64,000 nucleotides of DNA from Yersinia ruckeri ATCC 29473 (GCF_000754815.1 NZ_KN150747.1:508999-572998), one strand, 5' to 3'; positions 52,627 to 62,081 are shown, counted from the stretch's first letter. Notes: generated by a model from the letters alone, not told the origin. Numbers and translations are program-made.

Positions 52627-53342
52627 TGCATTTTTACCGACCACTTAATTCTATCGCCGCCATTACCTTCGATCTGGATGACACTTTGTATGATAATCGT
52701 CCGGTAATTAGCCGAACTGAGCAGGAATCGGTGGCGTTTCTTCAGCAATACCATCCTAATTTACGTCATCTGGTGGCCGCAGACTTTCAGCGTTTGCGCG
52801 CTGAATTGTTGTCCAGTGATCCTGATATTTATCATGATGTGACCCAATGGCGTTGGCAGGCGTTGAAGCTGGGGCTGACACGCCAAGGTCTTGGCGAGAG
52901 TGAAGCCAGCAACGGTGCTGATGCCGCGATGGAAAACTTTGCCCTGTGGCGCAGCCGTATTTATGTGCCCCCGGCCACACACGATACGCTAGCCGCGCTA
53001 TCTGAACGTTTTCCTCTGGTGGCTATCACCAATGGGAATGCCGATCCTGCCGCTTGTGGTTTAAGCCGTTATTTTCAGTTTGTGCTGCGTTCTGGCCCCG
53101 CTGGTCGTGCCAAGCCTTATCGTGATATGTACCAAAAAGCGGCGAATAAGCTGGATCTGCCACTGGAAAATATTTTGCATGTGGGTGACGATCTGACCAC
53201 CGACGTGGCCGGTTCGTTGCGCTGTGGTATGCAAGCCTGCTGGATCAACGATCGGCAGAAAAATATTATGGCGGTTAATGACAGCCGTTTACTGCCGCAT
53301 ATTGAAATTTCGCAGTTGGCATCCCTGACAGCATTGTTATAA
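52626..53342 (+). CDS. yigB: HAD-family FMN phosphatase YigB
   Basis: A 238-residue haloacid-dehalogenase-type phosphatase; in E. coli YigB dephosphorylates FMN and related phosphates. The first motif is [10 protein letters not shown], motif II is in AITNGNADP and motif IV is [10 protein letters not shown]. The start shares a base with the xerC stop (TGATG), so translation is coupled. The next gene, uvrD, has its own SOS promoter. Confidence 0.95.
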
Positions 53343-53355
53343 TCCTTCAATTACT

Positions 53356-53371
53356 CTGTATAAATTCACAG
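53356..53371 (+). promoter_or_regulatory. LexA (SOS) box of uvrD
   Basis: CTG-TATAAATTCA-CAG is a full CTG-N10-CAG SOS box with an A/T-rich spacer, 70 bases before the uvrD start. It places uvrD under LexA repression, as in E. coli. Confidence 0.88.
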
Positions 53372-53440
53372 TGGAATACTGACGGTCGTCCGGTCACTCC
53401 GGCGACCCGGTGGTTTTCCCTTACCCGATAAACGGTGCCT

Positions 53441-55603
53441 ATGGACGTTTCTGATCTGCTCGACAGCCTGAATGAAAAACAACGCGAAGCCGTGGCCGCT
53501 CCACGCAGCAACCTGTTGGTACTGGCCGGTGCGGGCAGTGGTAAAACCCGGGTGCTGGTGCATCGTATTGCCTGGCTGCTCTCTGTGGAAAATGCTTCGC
53601 CGTATTCCATTATTGCTGTGACTTTTACCAATAAGGCGGCGGCAGAAATGCGCCATCGGATTGAGCATCTGATTGGTACCAGCCAAGGCGGTATGTGGAT
53701 CGGAACCTTCCACGGTTTGGCACACCGTTTGCTGCGCGCTCATCATTTGGATGCCAATCTGCCGCAGGATTTTCAAATCCTCGACAGCGACGACCAGCAC
53801 CGCTTACTGAAACGTATTGTTAAGGCACTGAATCTTGATGAGAAACAGTGGCCACCGCGTCAGGCGATGTGGTACATCAACGGTAAAAAAGACGAAGGCC
53901 TGCGGCCTCAACACATTGAAAGTTATGGTAACCCGGTTGAGGCGACCTGGCTGCGTATTTATCAGGCCTATCAAGAGGCCTGCGATCGTGCCGGTTTGGT
54001 GGATTTTGCCGAGTTATTGCTGCGCGCCCATGAGCTTTGGCTGAATAAACCGCATATTTTGAACCACTATCGTGAACGCTTTACCAACATTCTGGTTGAT
54101 GAGTTCCAAGATACCAACAGCATCCAGTACGCGTGGATTCGCCTGCTGGCGGGTGAACGTTCCAATGTGATGATCGTGGGCGATGATGATCAGTCAATCT
54201 ATGGCTGGCGTGGTGCGCAGGTTGAGAATATTCAACGCTTCCTGAAGGATTTTCCCGGTGCGGAAACCATCCGTCTGGAGCAGAACTATCGTTCGACCAG
54301 TACCATCCTGAAAGCCGCCAATACCCTGATTGCCAACAATGATGGCCGGATGGGGAAAAATTTGTGGACTGAAGGTGCTGAAGGTGAGCCGATCTCGATT
54401 TATTGTGCGTTTAACGAGCTGGATGAAGCGCGCTTTGTGGTTAACCGGATTAAAGCCTGGCAGGATCACGGTGGGGCACTCAATGATTGCGCCATTTTGT
54501 ACCGCAGTAACGCCCAATCCCGCGTGTTGGAAGAGGCTTTGCTGCAAACTTCAATGCCGTATCGTATTTATGGTGGTCAACGCTTCTTCGAACGGCAGGA
54601 GATCAAAGACTCTCTGGCTTATCTGCGCTTGATTTCGAACCGCAATGACGATGCGGCTTTTGAGCGGGTAGTGAATACGCCGACCCGCGGCATTGGCGAT
54701 CGGACATTGGATGTGGTGCGCCACACTGCACGGGATCGTCAGTTTACCTTGTGGCAGGCGACTCGCGAGTTATTGCAAAGCCAAGTACTGGCGGGGCGTG
54801 CGGCTTCTGCCTTACAGCGTTTTGTTGAACTGGTGGATTCACTGGCTCACGAAACCGCTGATATGCCATTACATGTGCAAACCGATCGGGTCATTCGTGA
54901 TTCCGGGCTGTGGATCATGTATGAACAGGAAAAAGGCGAAAAAGGCCAGGCTCGTATTGAGAACCTTGAGGAATTGGTCAACGCGACGCGTCAGTACAGC
55001 TATCAGGATGAAGATGAAGACTTGATGCCATTGCAGGCGTTCTTGTCTCACGCAGCGCTGGAGGCTGGCGAGGGCCAGGCTGATGCCTATCAGGATGCGG
55101 TGCAATTGATGACGTTGCACTCGGCCAAAGGGTTGGAATTCCCACAGGTATTTATTGTCGGTATGGAAGAGGGTATGTTTCCGAGCCAGATGTCGCTGGA
55201 TGAAGGTGGACGTTTGGAGGAAGAGCGCCGTCTGGCTTATGTCGGCTTAACTCGCGCAATGCAAAAATTGACTCTCTGCTATGCAGAAAGTCGCCGTTTG
55301 TACGGTAAAGAAGTGAATCATCGTCCTTCTCGTTTTATCGGCGAATTGCCGCAGGAATGTATTGAAGAGGTGAGACTACGCGCTAGCGTGACGCGTGCGG
55401 TCAATCATCGCCGGATGGGAACACCAATGAATGAGAACGATAGCGGCTTCTCGTTGGGGCAGCGGGTTCGTCATCCTAAATTCGGTGAAGGTACGGTGGT
55501 GAATCTGGAAGGCAGTGGTGAGCATAGCCGCTTACAGGTTGCCTTTCCCGGTGAAGGGATCAAGTGGCTGGTGGCGGCCTATGCGCGGCTCGAAGCTGTG
55601 TAA
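53441..55603 (+). CDS. uvrD: DNA helicase II UvrD
   Basis: A 720-residue superfamily 1A helicase for nucleotide excision repair and mismatch repair. Walker A AGAGSGKT is at residues 29-36; VDEFQDTN and [13 protein letters not shown] are motifs II and III; LMTLHSAKGLEFP is motif V. The last 60 residues (VRHPKFGEGTVVNLEGSGE) form the Tudor-like RNA polymerase-binding tail. The start ATG 53441 gives MDVSDLLDSL; the in-frame GTG at 53435 is not favoured. Confidence 0.97.
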   Translation: MDVSDLLDSLNEKQREAVAAPRSNLLVLAGAGSGKTRVLVHRIAWLLSVENASPYSIIAVTFTNKAAAEMRHRIEHLIGTSQGGMWIGTFHGLAHRLLRAHHLDANLPQDFQILDSDDQHRLLKRIVKALNLDEKQWPPRQAMWYINGKKDEGLRPQHIESYGNPVEATWLRIYQAYQEACDRAGLVDFAELLLRAHELWLNKPHILNHYRERFTNILVDEFQDTNSIQYAWIRLLAGERSNVMIVGDDDQSIYGWRGAQVENIQRFLKDFPGAETIRLEQNYRSTSTILKAANTLIANNDGRMGKNLWTEGAEGEPISIYCAFNELDEARFVVNRIKAWQDHGGALNDCAILYRSNAQSRVLEEALLQTSMPYRIYGGQRFFERQEIKDSLAYLRLISNRNDDAAFERVVNTPTRGIGDRTLDVVRHTARDRQFTLWQATRELLQSQVLAGRAASALQRFVELVDSLAHETADMPLHVQTDRVIRDSGLWIMYEQEKGEKGQARIENLEELVNATRQYSYQDEDEDLMPLQAFLSHAALEAGEGQADAYQDAVQLMTLHSAKGLEFPQVFIVGMEEGMFPSQMSLDEGGRLEEERRLAYVGLTRAMQKLTLCYAESRRLYGKEVNHRPSRFIGELPQECIEEVRLRASVTRAVNHRRMGTPMNENDSGFSLGQRVRHPKFGEGTVVNLEGSGEHSRLQVAFPGEGIKWLVAAYARLEAV

Positions 55604-55610
55604 ATCTGAG

Positions 55611-55636
55611 TGCGGCAACATGAGAATGCTGCCGCA
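55611..55636. terminator. Hairpin between uvrD and the TetR gene
   Basis: TGCGGCA (55611-55617) and TGCCGCA (55630-55636) pair around a 12-base loop between two convergent genes. The T content after it is low, so termination is likely but not certain. Confidence 0.45.
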
Positions 55637-55638
55637 TA

Positions 55639-56271
55639 TTACCCGTTAGCTGCGTCTTTCTCCGCCTGAGCCAAAATAGCTTTGCCCATCCACTGTGTCA
55701 CATCCTGAATAGCATCATCTTCCAGATGCCAGATATCTTTTAGTACCATAAACACTTCAGAACCATAAATGAGCGAGAGAGCATGAATCACCCGCTGTAA
55801 GGCTTCTGGCGATAATTTCCCTTCCATCGGTTCCATGGCCAATTTCAATAGTCGTTTGCGGTTACCTCGCACCAGTTTCTCGGTACTGTCTGAATGGCAA
55901 CGGGCGTCAGCCCATTGTTGCAGGGAAAGATGCAACGCTGCTCGCAGTACAGCTTCGTGTTGTAACATTCGTGGATAAGCGAATGAGAGCAACTCAGCCA
56001 CGCGCTGTCCGGCATCCGGTTGGGTTGGTTGCCATGCCAATATTGGCCCAAGACTTTCAGTGACCAGCGCGGAAACCAGTGCGCTTTGTGTCGGGAAATA
56101 GCGATAAGCCGTTGCCCGTGAAACTTTGGCTTCATTGGCGACTTCGGTGATTGATGGGAAGGCTCCGCACTCATACATGCTCATTGCGGTATCGATCAGT
56201 AGCCGCTGAGTTCTAGCTCTGATGGTGGTCAACGATGGAGTAGATCGCTCGGGCTGGGCTGGAATATTCAC
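55639..56271 (-). CDS. TetR-family transcriptional regulator
   Basis: A 210-residue regulator. The N-terminal helix-turn-helix (about residues 22-66) reads FPSITEVANEAKVSRATAYRY, the TetR signature; the C-terminal part is the ligand-binding helical domain, with no recognised ligand. I chose GTG 56271, which has GGAG five bases upstream; the TTG eight codons earlier has no such site. It is divergent from the Tm-1-like/PEP-hydrolase operon, and paired dyads between them look like its operators, so it probably represses that operon. Confidence 0.85.
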   Translation of the reverse strand: MNIPAQPERSTPSLTTIRARTQRLLIDTAMSMYECGAFPSITEVANEAKVSRATAYRYFPTQSALVSALVTESLGPILAWQPTQPDAGQRVAELLSFAYPRMLQHEAVLRAALHLSLQQWADARCHSDSTEKLVRGNRKRLLKLAMEPMEGKLSPEALQRVIHALSLIYGSEVFMVLKDIWHLEDDAIQDVTQWMGKAILAQAEKDAANG

Positions 56272-56361
56272 GGTCGCTCCATAAGAACAGGTCAATTGAC
56301 TTCACTATACCAAATCACTCGCATAAAACCCTATGCATGAGTTTTATACCTGGGCTGTTTT

Positions 56362-56378
56362 TGGGACGGTAGTCTCAT
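56362..56378. promoter_or_regulatory. Candidate TetR-regulator operator A
   Basis: Read on the minus strand this is ATGAGACTACCGTCCCA, matching site B (56403-56420) at 14 of 17 positions in the opposite orientation. The two sites are 25 bases apart inside the divergent gene pair's intergenic region. Confidence 0.5.
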
Positions 56379-56402
56379 CTTGCGCTATTACACTTTGCTA
56401 AA

Positions 56403-56420
56403 ATGATACTACTGTCTCAT
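56403..56420. promoter_or_regulatory. Candidate TetR-regulator operator B
   Basis: ATGATACTACTGTCTCAT is an imperfect 18-bp dyad (ATGA-AC ... GT-TCAT), lying about 110 bases before the target operon. Together with site A it makes the likely operator region. Confidence 0.5.
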
Positions 56421-56527
56421 TATGGCTTAATCTTAACCAGATTGATTGATTTCTCGACCGCCAGGGATTAATAATTTCCAATAAAAACAATAAATTATTA
56501 GCCAGTACCTTACAGAAGGATGATGTG

Positions 56528-57748
56528 ATGTCTCGTTATATTTATATCGCGACCACGGCAGACACCAAAGGCGAGGAGCTGATGTATGTCAGCGATCTGA
56601 TTAAAGCTGTTGGTCTGAAAACCGTAACGGTTGATTTATCGACTCAATCAGAACACCGGAATAGCCACACCGATATCAGTGCCGCCACTGTCGCCAGTTA
56701 TCATCCTGATGGTCGTCAGGCGGTGTTCTGCGGCGATCGCGGCATGGCGATTAGTGCGATGGCGTTGGCTTTCGAGCGCTTTATGGCTCAATGCGATGAT
56801 GTTGCTGCCTTATTGGGATTGGGCGGTTCCGGTGGTACTGCGCTGATTACTCCGGCGATGCAAAATCTACCGATTGGGGTGCCGAAATTAATGGTTTCTA
56901 CCATGGCATCCGGTGATGTATCGGCATATATCGGGGCAAGTGATATCTCCATGATGTATTCCGTTACTGATATTGCGGGTTTGAATCGTATTTCCCGTCG
57001 AGTGCTGAGTAATGCTGCCCATCAGATTGCGGGTGCCGCGTATTTTGCAAAAGAGCAGGTTACGGACAATGGCAAACCAGCGGTGGGCTTGACAATGTTT
57101 GGTGTCACAACACCCTGCATTCAGGCGGTGAGCGCACAATTAGCCGATGAATATGATTGTCTGGTGTTCCACGCGACTGGCAGTGGTGGTAAAGCAATGG
57201 AGAAACTGGCGGCAAGCGGGTTGCTTGCGGGTGTACTGGATCTGACCACCACGGAAGTCTGCGATTTATTATTTGACGGAGTCTTAGCCTGCGGGCCAGA
57301 AAGACTCGATGCCATCGCTGAAACTCGTATTCCTTATATCGGCTCCTGCGGTGCGCTGGATATGGTGAATTTCGGTAGTCCTGCCAGCATACCGGCCAAA
57401 TACGCCGATCGGTTGTTCTATAAGCACAATGCTCAGGTCACGCTGATGCGTACCACCGAGCTGGAAAATATTCAAATGGCGCGTTGGATCGGTGAGAAAT
57501 TAAACCGTTGCCAGGGGGAAGTCCGTTTTCTGATTCCTGCTGGTGGTTTTTCCGCACTGGACGCGCCGGGTCAACCGTTCTGGGATGAAAACGCCTCAGG
57601 TGCCTTTATTCGCGCACTGGAAGAAACGGTGATTCAAACCGACAGGCGGCGTCTGGTTCATTACCCATTCAATATTAATGATCCGCGTTTTGCTCAGGCT
57701 GCCGCCGAGACTTTTAACGAGATAATGAAAATATCTGCGGAGAAGTAA
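56528..57748 (+). CDS. Tm-1-like ATP-binding protein (UPF0261)
   Basis: A 406-residue protein of the UPF0261/Tm-1-like family. The family is named after the N-terminal part of the tomato Tm-1 protein, which binds the tobamovirus replication protein; bacterial members have no established reaction. [15 protein letters not shown] at the start and [16 protein letters not shown] near residue 95 look like nucleotide- or phosphate-binding loops, and [14 protein letters not shown] is also conserved. ATG 56528 has AAGGA seven bases upstream. It is one base from the next gene, with which tomato Tm-1 is fused as one protein, which supports joint function. Confidence 0.85.
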   Translation: MSRYIYIATTADTKGEELMYVSDLIKAVGLKTVTVDLSTQSEHRNSHTDISAATVASYHPDGRQAVFCGDRGMAISAMALAFERFMAQCDDVAALLGLGGSGGTALITPAMQNLPIGVPKLMVSTMASGDVSAYIGASDISMMYSVTDIAGLNRISRRVLSNAAHQIAGAAYFAKEQVTDNGKPAVGLTMFGVTTPCIQAVSAQLADEYDCLVFHATGSGGKAMEKLAASGLLAGVLDLTTTEVCDLLFDGVLACGPERLDAIAETRIPYIGSCGALDMVNFGSPASIPAKYADRLFYKHNAQVTLMRTTELENIQMARWIGEKLNRCQGEVRFLIPAGGFSALDAPGQPFWDENASGAFIRALEETVIQTDRRRLVHYPFNINDPRFAQAAAETFNEIMKISAEK

Positions 57749-57749
57749 T

Positions 57750-58580
57750 ATGCCAGGATTTCAACGTCATGAAATTTTGAATAAATTCAGAGAGATGATT
57801 GCCCGCCGTGAGCCAATTATTGGCGGCGGAGCCGGTACAGGCTTGTCAGCGAAGTGTGAAGAGGCTGGTGGTATCGATTTGATCGTTATCTACAACTCTG
57901 GCCGTTATCGCATGGCTGGTCGTGGCTCTTTAGCCGGATTATTGGCCTACGGCAATGCCAACGAAATTGTTGTCGATATGGCCAAAGAAGTTCTGCCTGT
58001 GGTTAAAAAAACGCCAGTTTTGGCGGGAGTAAATGGTACTGATCCGTTCTGCCAGTTTGACTATTTTCTGAGCCATTTGAAGCAATTGGGTTTTTCGGGG
58101 GTACAGAACTTCCCAACAGTAGGATTAATTGACGGTAACTTCCGTGCCAATCTCGAAGAAACCGGCATGGGATACCAGCTGGAAGTGGATATGATTCGTC
58201 TGGCTCATCAGAAAGATTTGCTCACTACACCTTATGTTTTCAGTGCAGCAGATGCTATCGCCATGACTGAGGCCGGTGCGGATATTATCGTGCCGCATAT
58301 GGGGTTAACCACCGGCGGCAACATCGGTGCCGATACCGCGCTCAAACTGGCCGATTGTGTTCCACTGATTAATGAATGGGCCAAGGCGGCAAAAGGTGTG
58401 CGTGAAGATGTGATTGTGCTTTGTCATGGCGGGCCGATCTCTACGCCGGAAGATGCACAATACATTATGGATAACTGCCCACAATGTGATGGTTTCTACG
58501 GTGCCAGTTCTATGGAGCGCCTACCGACAGAAGTGGCATTAACCGATACCACGCGGAAATTTAAAAGTATTCAACGTTGA
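57750..58580 (+). CDS. PEP-hydrolase-family TIM-barrel protein
   Basis: A 276-residue protein of the family called phosphoenolpyruvate hydrolase or TIM-barrel signal transduction protein. The fold is like isocitrate lyase/PEP mutase enzymes. Conserved strings are [34 protein letters not shown] and [14 protein letters not shown]. The reaction has not been shown for close homologues as far as I know, so the name should be taken as a family label. It follows the Tm-1-like gene by one base and ends at a strong terminator. Confidence 0.85.
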   Translation: MPGFQRHEILNKFREMIARREPIIGGGAGTGLSAKCEEAGGIDLIVIYNSGRYRMAGRGSLAGLLAYGNANEIVVDMAKEVLPVVKKTPVLAGVNGTDPFCQFDYFLSHLKQLGFSGVQNFPTVGLIDGNFRANLEETGMGYQLEVDMIRLAHQKDLLTTPYVFSAADAIAMTEAGADIIVPHMGLTTGGNIGADTALKLADCVPLINEWAKAAKGVREDVIVLCHGGPISTPEDAQYIMDNCPQCDGFYGASSMERLPTEVALTDTTRKFKSIQR

Positions 58581-58655
58581 TATTATTCGCCAATACCAAA
58601 GGGAAAGCCTGTTTGCGAATAAAACCCGTGAGTGGTTAGGTGCAGCAGGGTAGTC

Positions 58656-58687
58656 AAACCGGAGTCTTTTGGGACTCCGGTTTTTTT
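58656..58687 (+). terminator. Terminator of the Tm-1-like/PEP-hydrolase operon
   Basis: AAACCGGAGTC pairs with GACTCCGGTTT around a six-base loop and is followed by T. It lies 75 bases after the operon and just before the convergent cupin gene, and may serve both. Confidence 0.9.
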
Positions 58688-58694
58688 ACGTGGT

Positions 58695-59168
58695 TTATCT
58701 CAGATAGCGTTGGCCAGCCGATGCAGAGGCATACCATTCCACCAGATTAGCGACGGTAGAATCGCCTTCAGCCGGTGACCAACTGGCGAAGTCTTCCGCA
58801 ATTATCGGCTGATAAGGGCCGTGTTTGACTTCGAAAATCACCGCGTTTTCTTCCATTGACCTCACCGCATGCCAAGTATTGGCTGGAATTTCCAAGATAG
58901 CGACTTCCTTACCCAATAATACCCGCTCAATGACTTCTCCCTGATCGTTAAACAGCAGGACGACAAAATGGCCGGACAACGCTGTCAACAGCTCCCAAGT
59001 GTGTGGGTGGCGGTGTGGGCGAACGTAAGTGAGCGGCTCCATGGCAATGGCCAGGCGCTGAATAGCGTCGTCCAGCTCTGGATGAAAATTATGATTGGAG
59101 CGCAGGCGGCTAACCTGTCGTGCGCGTTCGCTCATTTGTACCAGCATCGGTTGGGTAATCTGTTTCAT
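58695..59168 (-). CDS. WbuC-family cupin-fold metalloprotein
   Basis: A 157-residue small protein of the WbuC family, which is often found near O-antigen or capsule genes but has no known reaction. The cupin metal motif is in VRPHRHPHTWELL, and the second cupin block has IPANTWHAV. It is convergent with the PEP-hydrolase gene and shares its terminator region. I do not assign the symbol wbuC because no O-antigen cluster is near. Confidence 0.8.
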   Translation of the reverse strand: MKQITQPMLVQMSERARQVSRLRSNHNFHPELDDAIQRLAIAMEPLTYVRPHRHPHTWELLTALSGHFVVLLFNDQGEVIERVLLGKEVAILEIPANTWHAVRSMEENAVIFEVKHGPYQPIIAEDFASWSPAEGDSTVANLVEWYASASAGQRYLR

Positions 59169-59363
59169 TCACAATGATTCCTGTTGGAGGATAAGCGTAA
59201 TATAGCGAAAGTGTTGGGTTGATATAACGGGATAGAACAGTCGCCAACCGGTGGTTTACCTGCGGTTTATGCTGGCCATAATCTGTGTCAGTTAAATAGA
59301 CAAATTCAGTGTCTGGATTAACTGTTCCATAGCGGTTGACAGTCTTTTTCTTCTCAGCGTAAC

Positions 59364-59453
59364 ATGCGCGCACTATTCTTTATGAGGACATTCGCCTTGG
59401 ACACACCCAGTAGATACTGGCTCAATAACCCGTACATCGGGTGCAACTTCTAA
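59364..59453 (+). CDS. Candidate corA leader peptide (corL-like)
   Basis: A 29-codon frame from ATG 59364 ends with a TAA that is itself part of the 5' arm of the 59451-59480 hairpin. Shorter in-frame starts are ATG 59382 and TTG 59397; the TTG has AGGA nine bases upstream and would give 18 residues. Position and coupling to a hairpin resemble Salmonella corL; the peptide sequence was not compared. Confidence 0.45.
   Translation: MRALFFMRTFALDTPSRYWLNNPYIGCNF
59429..59441 (+). promoter_or_regulatory. corA leader hairpin 1
   Basis: CCCG-TACAT-CGGG, a short hairpin inside the candidate leader ORF, ten bases before hairpin 2. Confidence 0.5.
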
Positions 59454-59480
59454 GGCTATCCTCTTATGCTGATAGCCTTA
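59451..59480 (+). promoter_or_regulatory. corA leader hairpin 2
   Basis: TAAGGCTATC and GATAGCCTTA are perfect 10-bp inverted arms around a ten-base loop. The stop codon of the leader ORF is the first three bases. A ribosome at the stop would block this hairpin, a plausible switch for corA expression. Confidence 0.65.
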
Positions 59481-59620
59481 GTGGTTGTCAGTGACCTCGT
59501 TTGATTGTCGCTGTGAGTCAGGTCTCCTTATGGTCTGAAACTTGCTGGTGTAACGACATCCCCTTGTTTCTGTGCTTCAATGCGTAATCCCTATCCATTA
59601 CCCCAAGGGAGTTATGGCAC

Positions 59621-60571
59621 ATGCTGAGCGCATTTAAATTAGACAACAATCGCTTATGCCGTCTGGAACTGGATGAATCTGACGATCTGAAATCTTCTTT
59701 GTGGGTCGATCTGGTTGAGCCGGAAGAGGGTGAACGTGAGCGCGTCCAATGTGAATTGGGGCAAAGTCTGGCAACCCGCCCGGAACTGGACGATATCGAG
59801 GCTTCAGCCCGTTTTTTCGAAGACGAAGACGGTTTGCATATTCACTCATTCTTCTATTTCGAAGATGCCGAAGATCACGCAGGAAACTCCACCGTGGCAT
59901 TCACCATCCGTGATGGCCGCCTGTACACGTTGCGTGAGCGTGAGCTGCCTGCTTTCCGCCTATATCGTATGCGTGCACGCAATCAGACCTTGGTTGATGG
60001 CAACGCCTACGAGCTGCTGTTGGATTTGTTCGAAACCAAGATCGAGCAGTTGGCTGATGAAATAGAAAATATTTACAGCGACTTGGAGGCATTAAGCCGC
60101 GTGATTATGGAGGGCCAGCAAGGGGATGAATACGATGCTGCGCTGTCTACGCTGGCGGAACAGGAAGATATCGGTTGGAAGGTTCGGCTATGCCTGATGG
60201 ATACCCAGCGCGCGTTGAACTTCCTGGTGCGCAAAGCCAGATTGCCGACGGGTCAGTTGGAGCAGGCGCGGGAAGTACTGCGCGATATCGAATCTTTGCT
60301 GCCGCACAATGAATCGTTGTTCCAGAAAGTCAACTTCCTGATGCAGGCCGCGATGGGTTTTATCAACATCGAGCAGAACCGTATTATCAAAATATTCTCG
60401 GTGGTTTCTGTGGTCTTCCTGCCGCCAACGCTAGTCGCATCCAGCTACGGTATGAACTTTGAGTTTATGCCCGAGTTACGCTGGTCATTCGGTTATCCTG
60501 GTGCCATTGGCCTGATGATTGTGGCCGGTTTGGCACCTTATCTGTATTTCAAACGCAAAAACTGGTTGTAA
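59621..60571 (+). CDS. corA: Magnesium/cobalt channel CorA
   Basis: A 316-residue pentameric Mg2+ channel. The large acidic N-terminal cytoplasmic domain (1-250) senses Mg2+; two C-terminal helices follow, with the selectivity motif GMN at residues 277-279 and the basic tail KRKNWL. It is almost identical to E. coli CorA through the transmembrane part. GGGAG lies before ATG 59621. It stands alone, convergent with rarD. Confidence 0.98.
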   Translation: MLSAFKLDNNRLCRLELDESDDLKSSLWVDLVEPEEGERERVQCELGQSLATRPELDDIEASARFFEDEDGLHIHSFFYFEDAEDHAGNSTVAFTIRDGRLYTLRERELPAFRLYRMRARNQTLVDGNAYELLLDLFETKIEQLADEIENIYSDLEALSRVIMEGQQGDEYDAALSTLAEQEDIGWKVRLCLMDTQRALNFLVRKARLPTGQLEQAREVLRDIESLLPHNESLFQKVNFLMQAAMGFINIEQNRIIKIFSVVSVVFLPPTLVASSYGMNFEFMPELRWSFGYPGAIGLMIVAGLAPYLYFKRKNWL

Positions 60572-60583
60572 GCCGGCGAGTTA

Positions 60584-60614
60584 ATCATGCCCGACACCGA
60601 TCGACGGGCATGAT
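60584..60614. terminator. Hairpin between corA and rarD
   Basis: ATCATGCCCG and CGGGCATGAT are perfect 10-bp arms around an 11-base loop in the gap between two convergent genes. The T-run is short, so efficiency is uncertain. Confidence 0.55.
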
Positions 60615-60629
60615 ATTTCAGGACAGTGA

Positions 60630-61517
60630 CTAACGTAATTTGCGTTGTGTGTACAGTGCATCCAGCGTAAATAGCAGCAAGGCTGCCCAGATAAATCCAA
60701 ATGTCACCATCTTGTCACTGCTGACGGTCTCGCCATAGAAGCTGACAGCAAGAATAAACATCAACGTTGGGCCGAGGTATTGGAAAAAACCCAGTGTCGA
60801 GAGCCGCAAGCGGCTGGCCGCGGCGGTAAACAGTAACAATGGAATGGTGGTGATCACACCAGCGGCAGCCAGCAACAGATTGAGCGACCAGGCATTCACG
60901 CTCAGATGGCTGGTTGGACTGTCGGCAATGAAAAACAGGTACACGGCGGCCACAGGGAGTAGCCACAGGGTTTCGACCAACATGCCCGTCTGCGCATCAA
61001 TTCCCATCTTTTTCCGCAATAAGCCGTATAACGCAAAGCTAATGGCCAGCCCAAGCCCAATCATTGGCAATGAACCAAATTGCCACAGCTGGATCAGTAC
61101 GCCCCCAAAGGCCAGCGCTACCGCAACCCATTGCATCCGACGAAAACGCTCGCCGAGGAATAGCATACCGAATAGCACATTGACCAATGGGTTAATAAAG
61201 TAACCCAGACTGGCTTCCAACATATGGTGGTGATTTACCGCCCAGATAAACAGCAACCAATTACTGGCAATGAGTAACGCGGTCACGGCCAGTAATAGCA
61301 GACGTTTCCGATTCTTACAGGCTTGCCGTACCTGCGGCCAATTTTGGCTTAGCGTGAGCAGAATCAGCATAAAAAAGAATGACCAGATAATCCGATGAGT
61401 CAGAATTTCATCTGCTGGGACTTGCTGGATTAATTTGAAATAGGCCGGAGCAAGACCCCAAATAAAGTAGGCCGCCAGTGCAAATAAAATGCCCTGGCGT
61501 GTTTGTTGCTTATCCAT
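60630..61517 (-). CDS. rarD: EamA-family permease RarD
   Basis: A 295-residue inner-membrane protein of the drug/metabolite transporter (EamA) superfamily with ten hydrophobic helices in two halves. The start GILFALAAYFIWGLAPAYFK is typical. RarD was named for predicted chloramphenicol resistance; its substrate in enterobacteria is not established. It lies between corA and yigI, as in E. coli. Confidence 0.94.
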   Translation of the reverse strand: MDKQQTRQGILFALAAYFIWGLAPAYFKLIQQVPADEILTHRIIWSFFFMLILLTLSQNWPQVRQACKNRKRLLLLAVTALLIASNWLLFIWAVNHHHMLEASLGYFINPLVNVLFGMLFLGERFRRMQWVAVALAFGGVLIQLWQFGSLPMIGLGLAISFALYGLLRKKMGIDAQTGMLVETLWLLPVAAVYLFFIADSPTSHLSVNAWSLNLLLAAAGVITTIPLLLFTAAASRLRLSTLGFFQYLGPTLMFILAVSFYGETVSSDKMVTFGFIWAALLLFTLDALYTQRKLR

Positions 61518-61610
61518 GAAATGACTCGGTACAGAAAAGAGAGACAGTGAGTGTACTGAAGTTAGCGTGCCGAAGCACCTCTGAGCGGCTCACCGTCGCA
61601 AGGTCATGAA

Positions 61611-62081
61611 TTATCCCACCAGATAAGTCGCGGTGGCGCTGGCAATATGTACAGATTTTTCATTATGCAATTCAACACGGGCAACCGCGACTTTATTCCC
61701 ACTGCGCAGAATACTGCTACTGGCAGTAAAATGTTCCCCTCGGCCAGGACGTAAATAATCGACGCGTAAATCGATAGTACCCATTTTGGCCAAACGAACT
61801 TGCAGCTCCTCTAAAACCAGCGGCTCATCACGAATCAGGCTGTTACCGACACAGACCAGACCCGCAGCCACATCTAGCACTGACGCGATCACACCACCAT
61901 GCAAGATACGTTGTGCAATGTTACCGACCAATTTATCTTGGTTACTGAAGGTGACTTCAGCATAATCCTGTTCAAAACGATGCAATTCAAGACCTAGCTC
62001 ACGATTAAATGGCATGTGGTAAACAAAAACCTCGCCCACCATGCAGCGAGCCTCTTCAAGGGTTAATATAGTTCCTGACAT
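61611..62081 (-). CDS. yigI: Hotdog-fold thioesterase YigI
   Basis: A 156-residue acyl-CoA thioesterase-like protein of the PaaI/hotdog family. The hotdog helix and catalytic region lie around [17 protein letters not shown], and VDYLRPGR is the following strand. E. coli YigI acts on medium-chain acyl-CoA. It is divergent from pldA, with about 190 bases between. Confidence 0.93.
   Translation of the reverse strand: MSGTILTLEEARCMVGEVFVYHMPFNRELGLELHRFEQDYAEVTFSNQDKLVGNIAQRILHGGVIASVLDVAAGLVCVGNSLIRDEPLVLEELQVRLAKMGTIDLRVDYLRPGRGEHFTASSSILRSGNKVAVARVELHNEKSVHIASATATYLVG

Larger units (their letters stand above)
59169..59620 (+). promoter_or_regulatory. corA upstream region and leader
   Basis: A 450-base interval. 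It holds the candidate leader ORF and two hairpins listed separately, then about 140 bases of A/T-moderate sequence before corA. In Salmonella the corA leader contains a short ORF (corL) coupled to Rho-dependent termination; the layout here fits that scheme. Confidence 0.5.

Noticed and set aside
55639-59168. Block as a prophage or genomic island
   Set aside because: No integrase, tRNA target, direct repeats or phage genes were seen; it is an accessory block of ordinary genes.
59110-59373. An 87-codon minus-strand frame upstream of corA
   Set aside because: It overlaps the start of the cupin gene and the corA leader, and has no family or convincing start.
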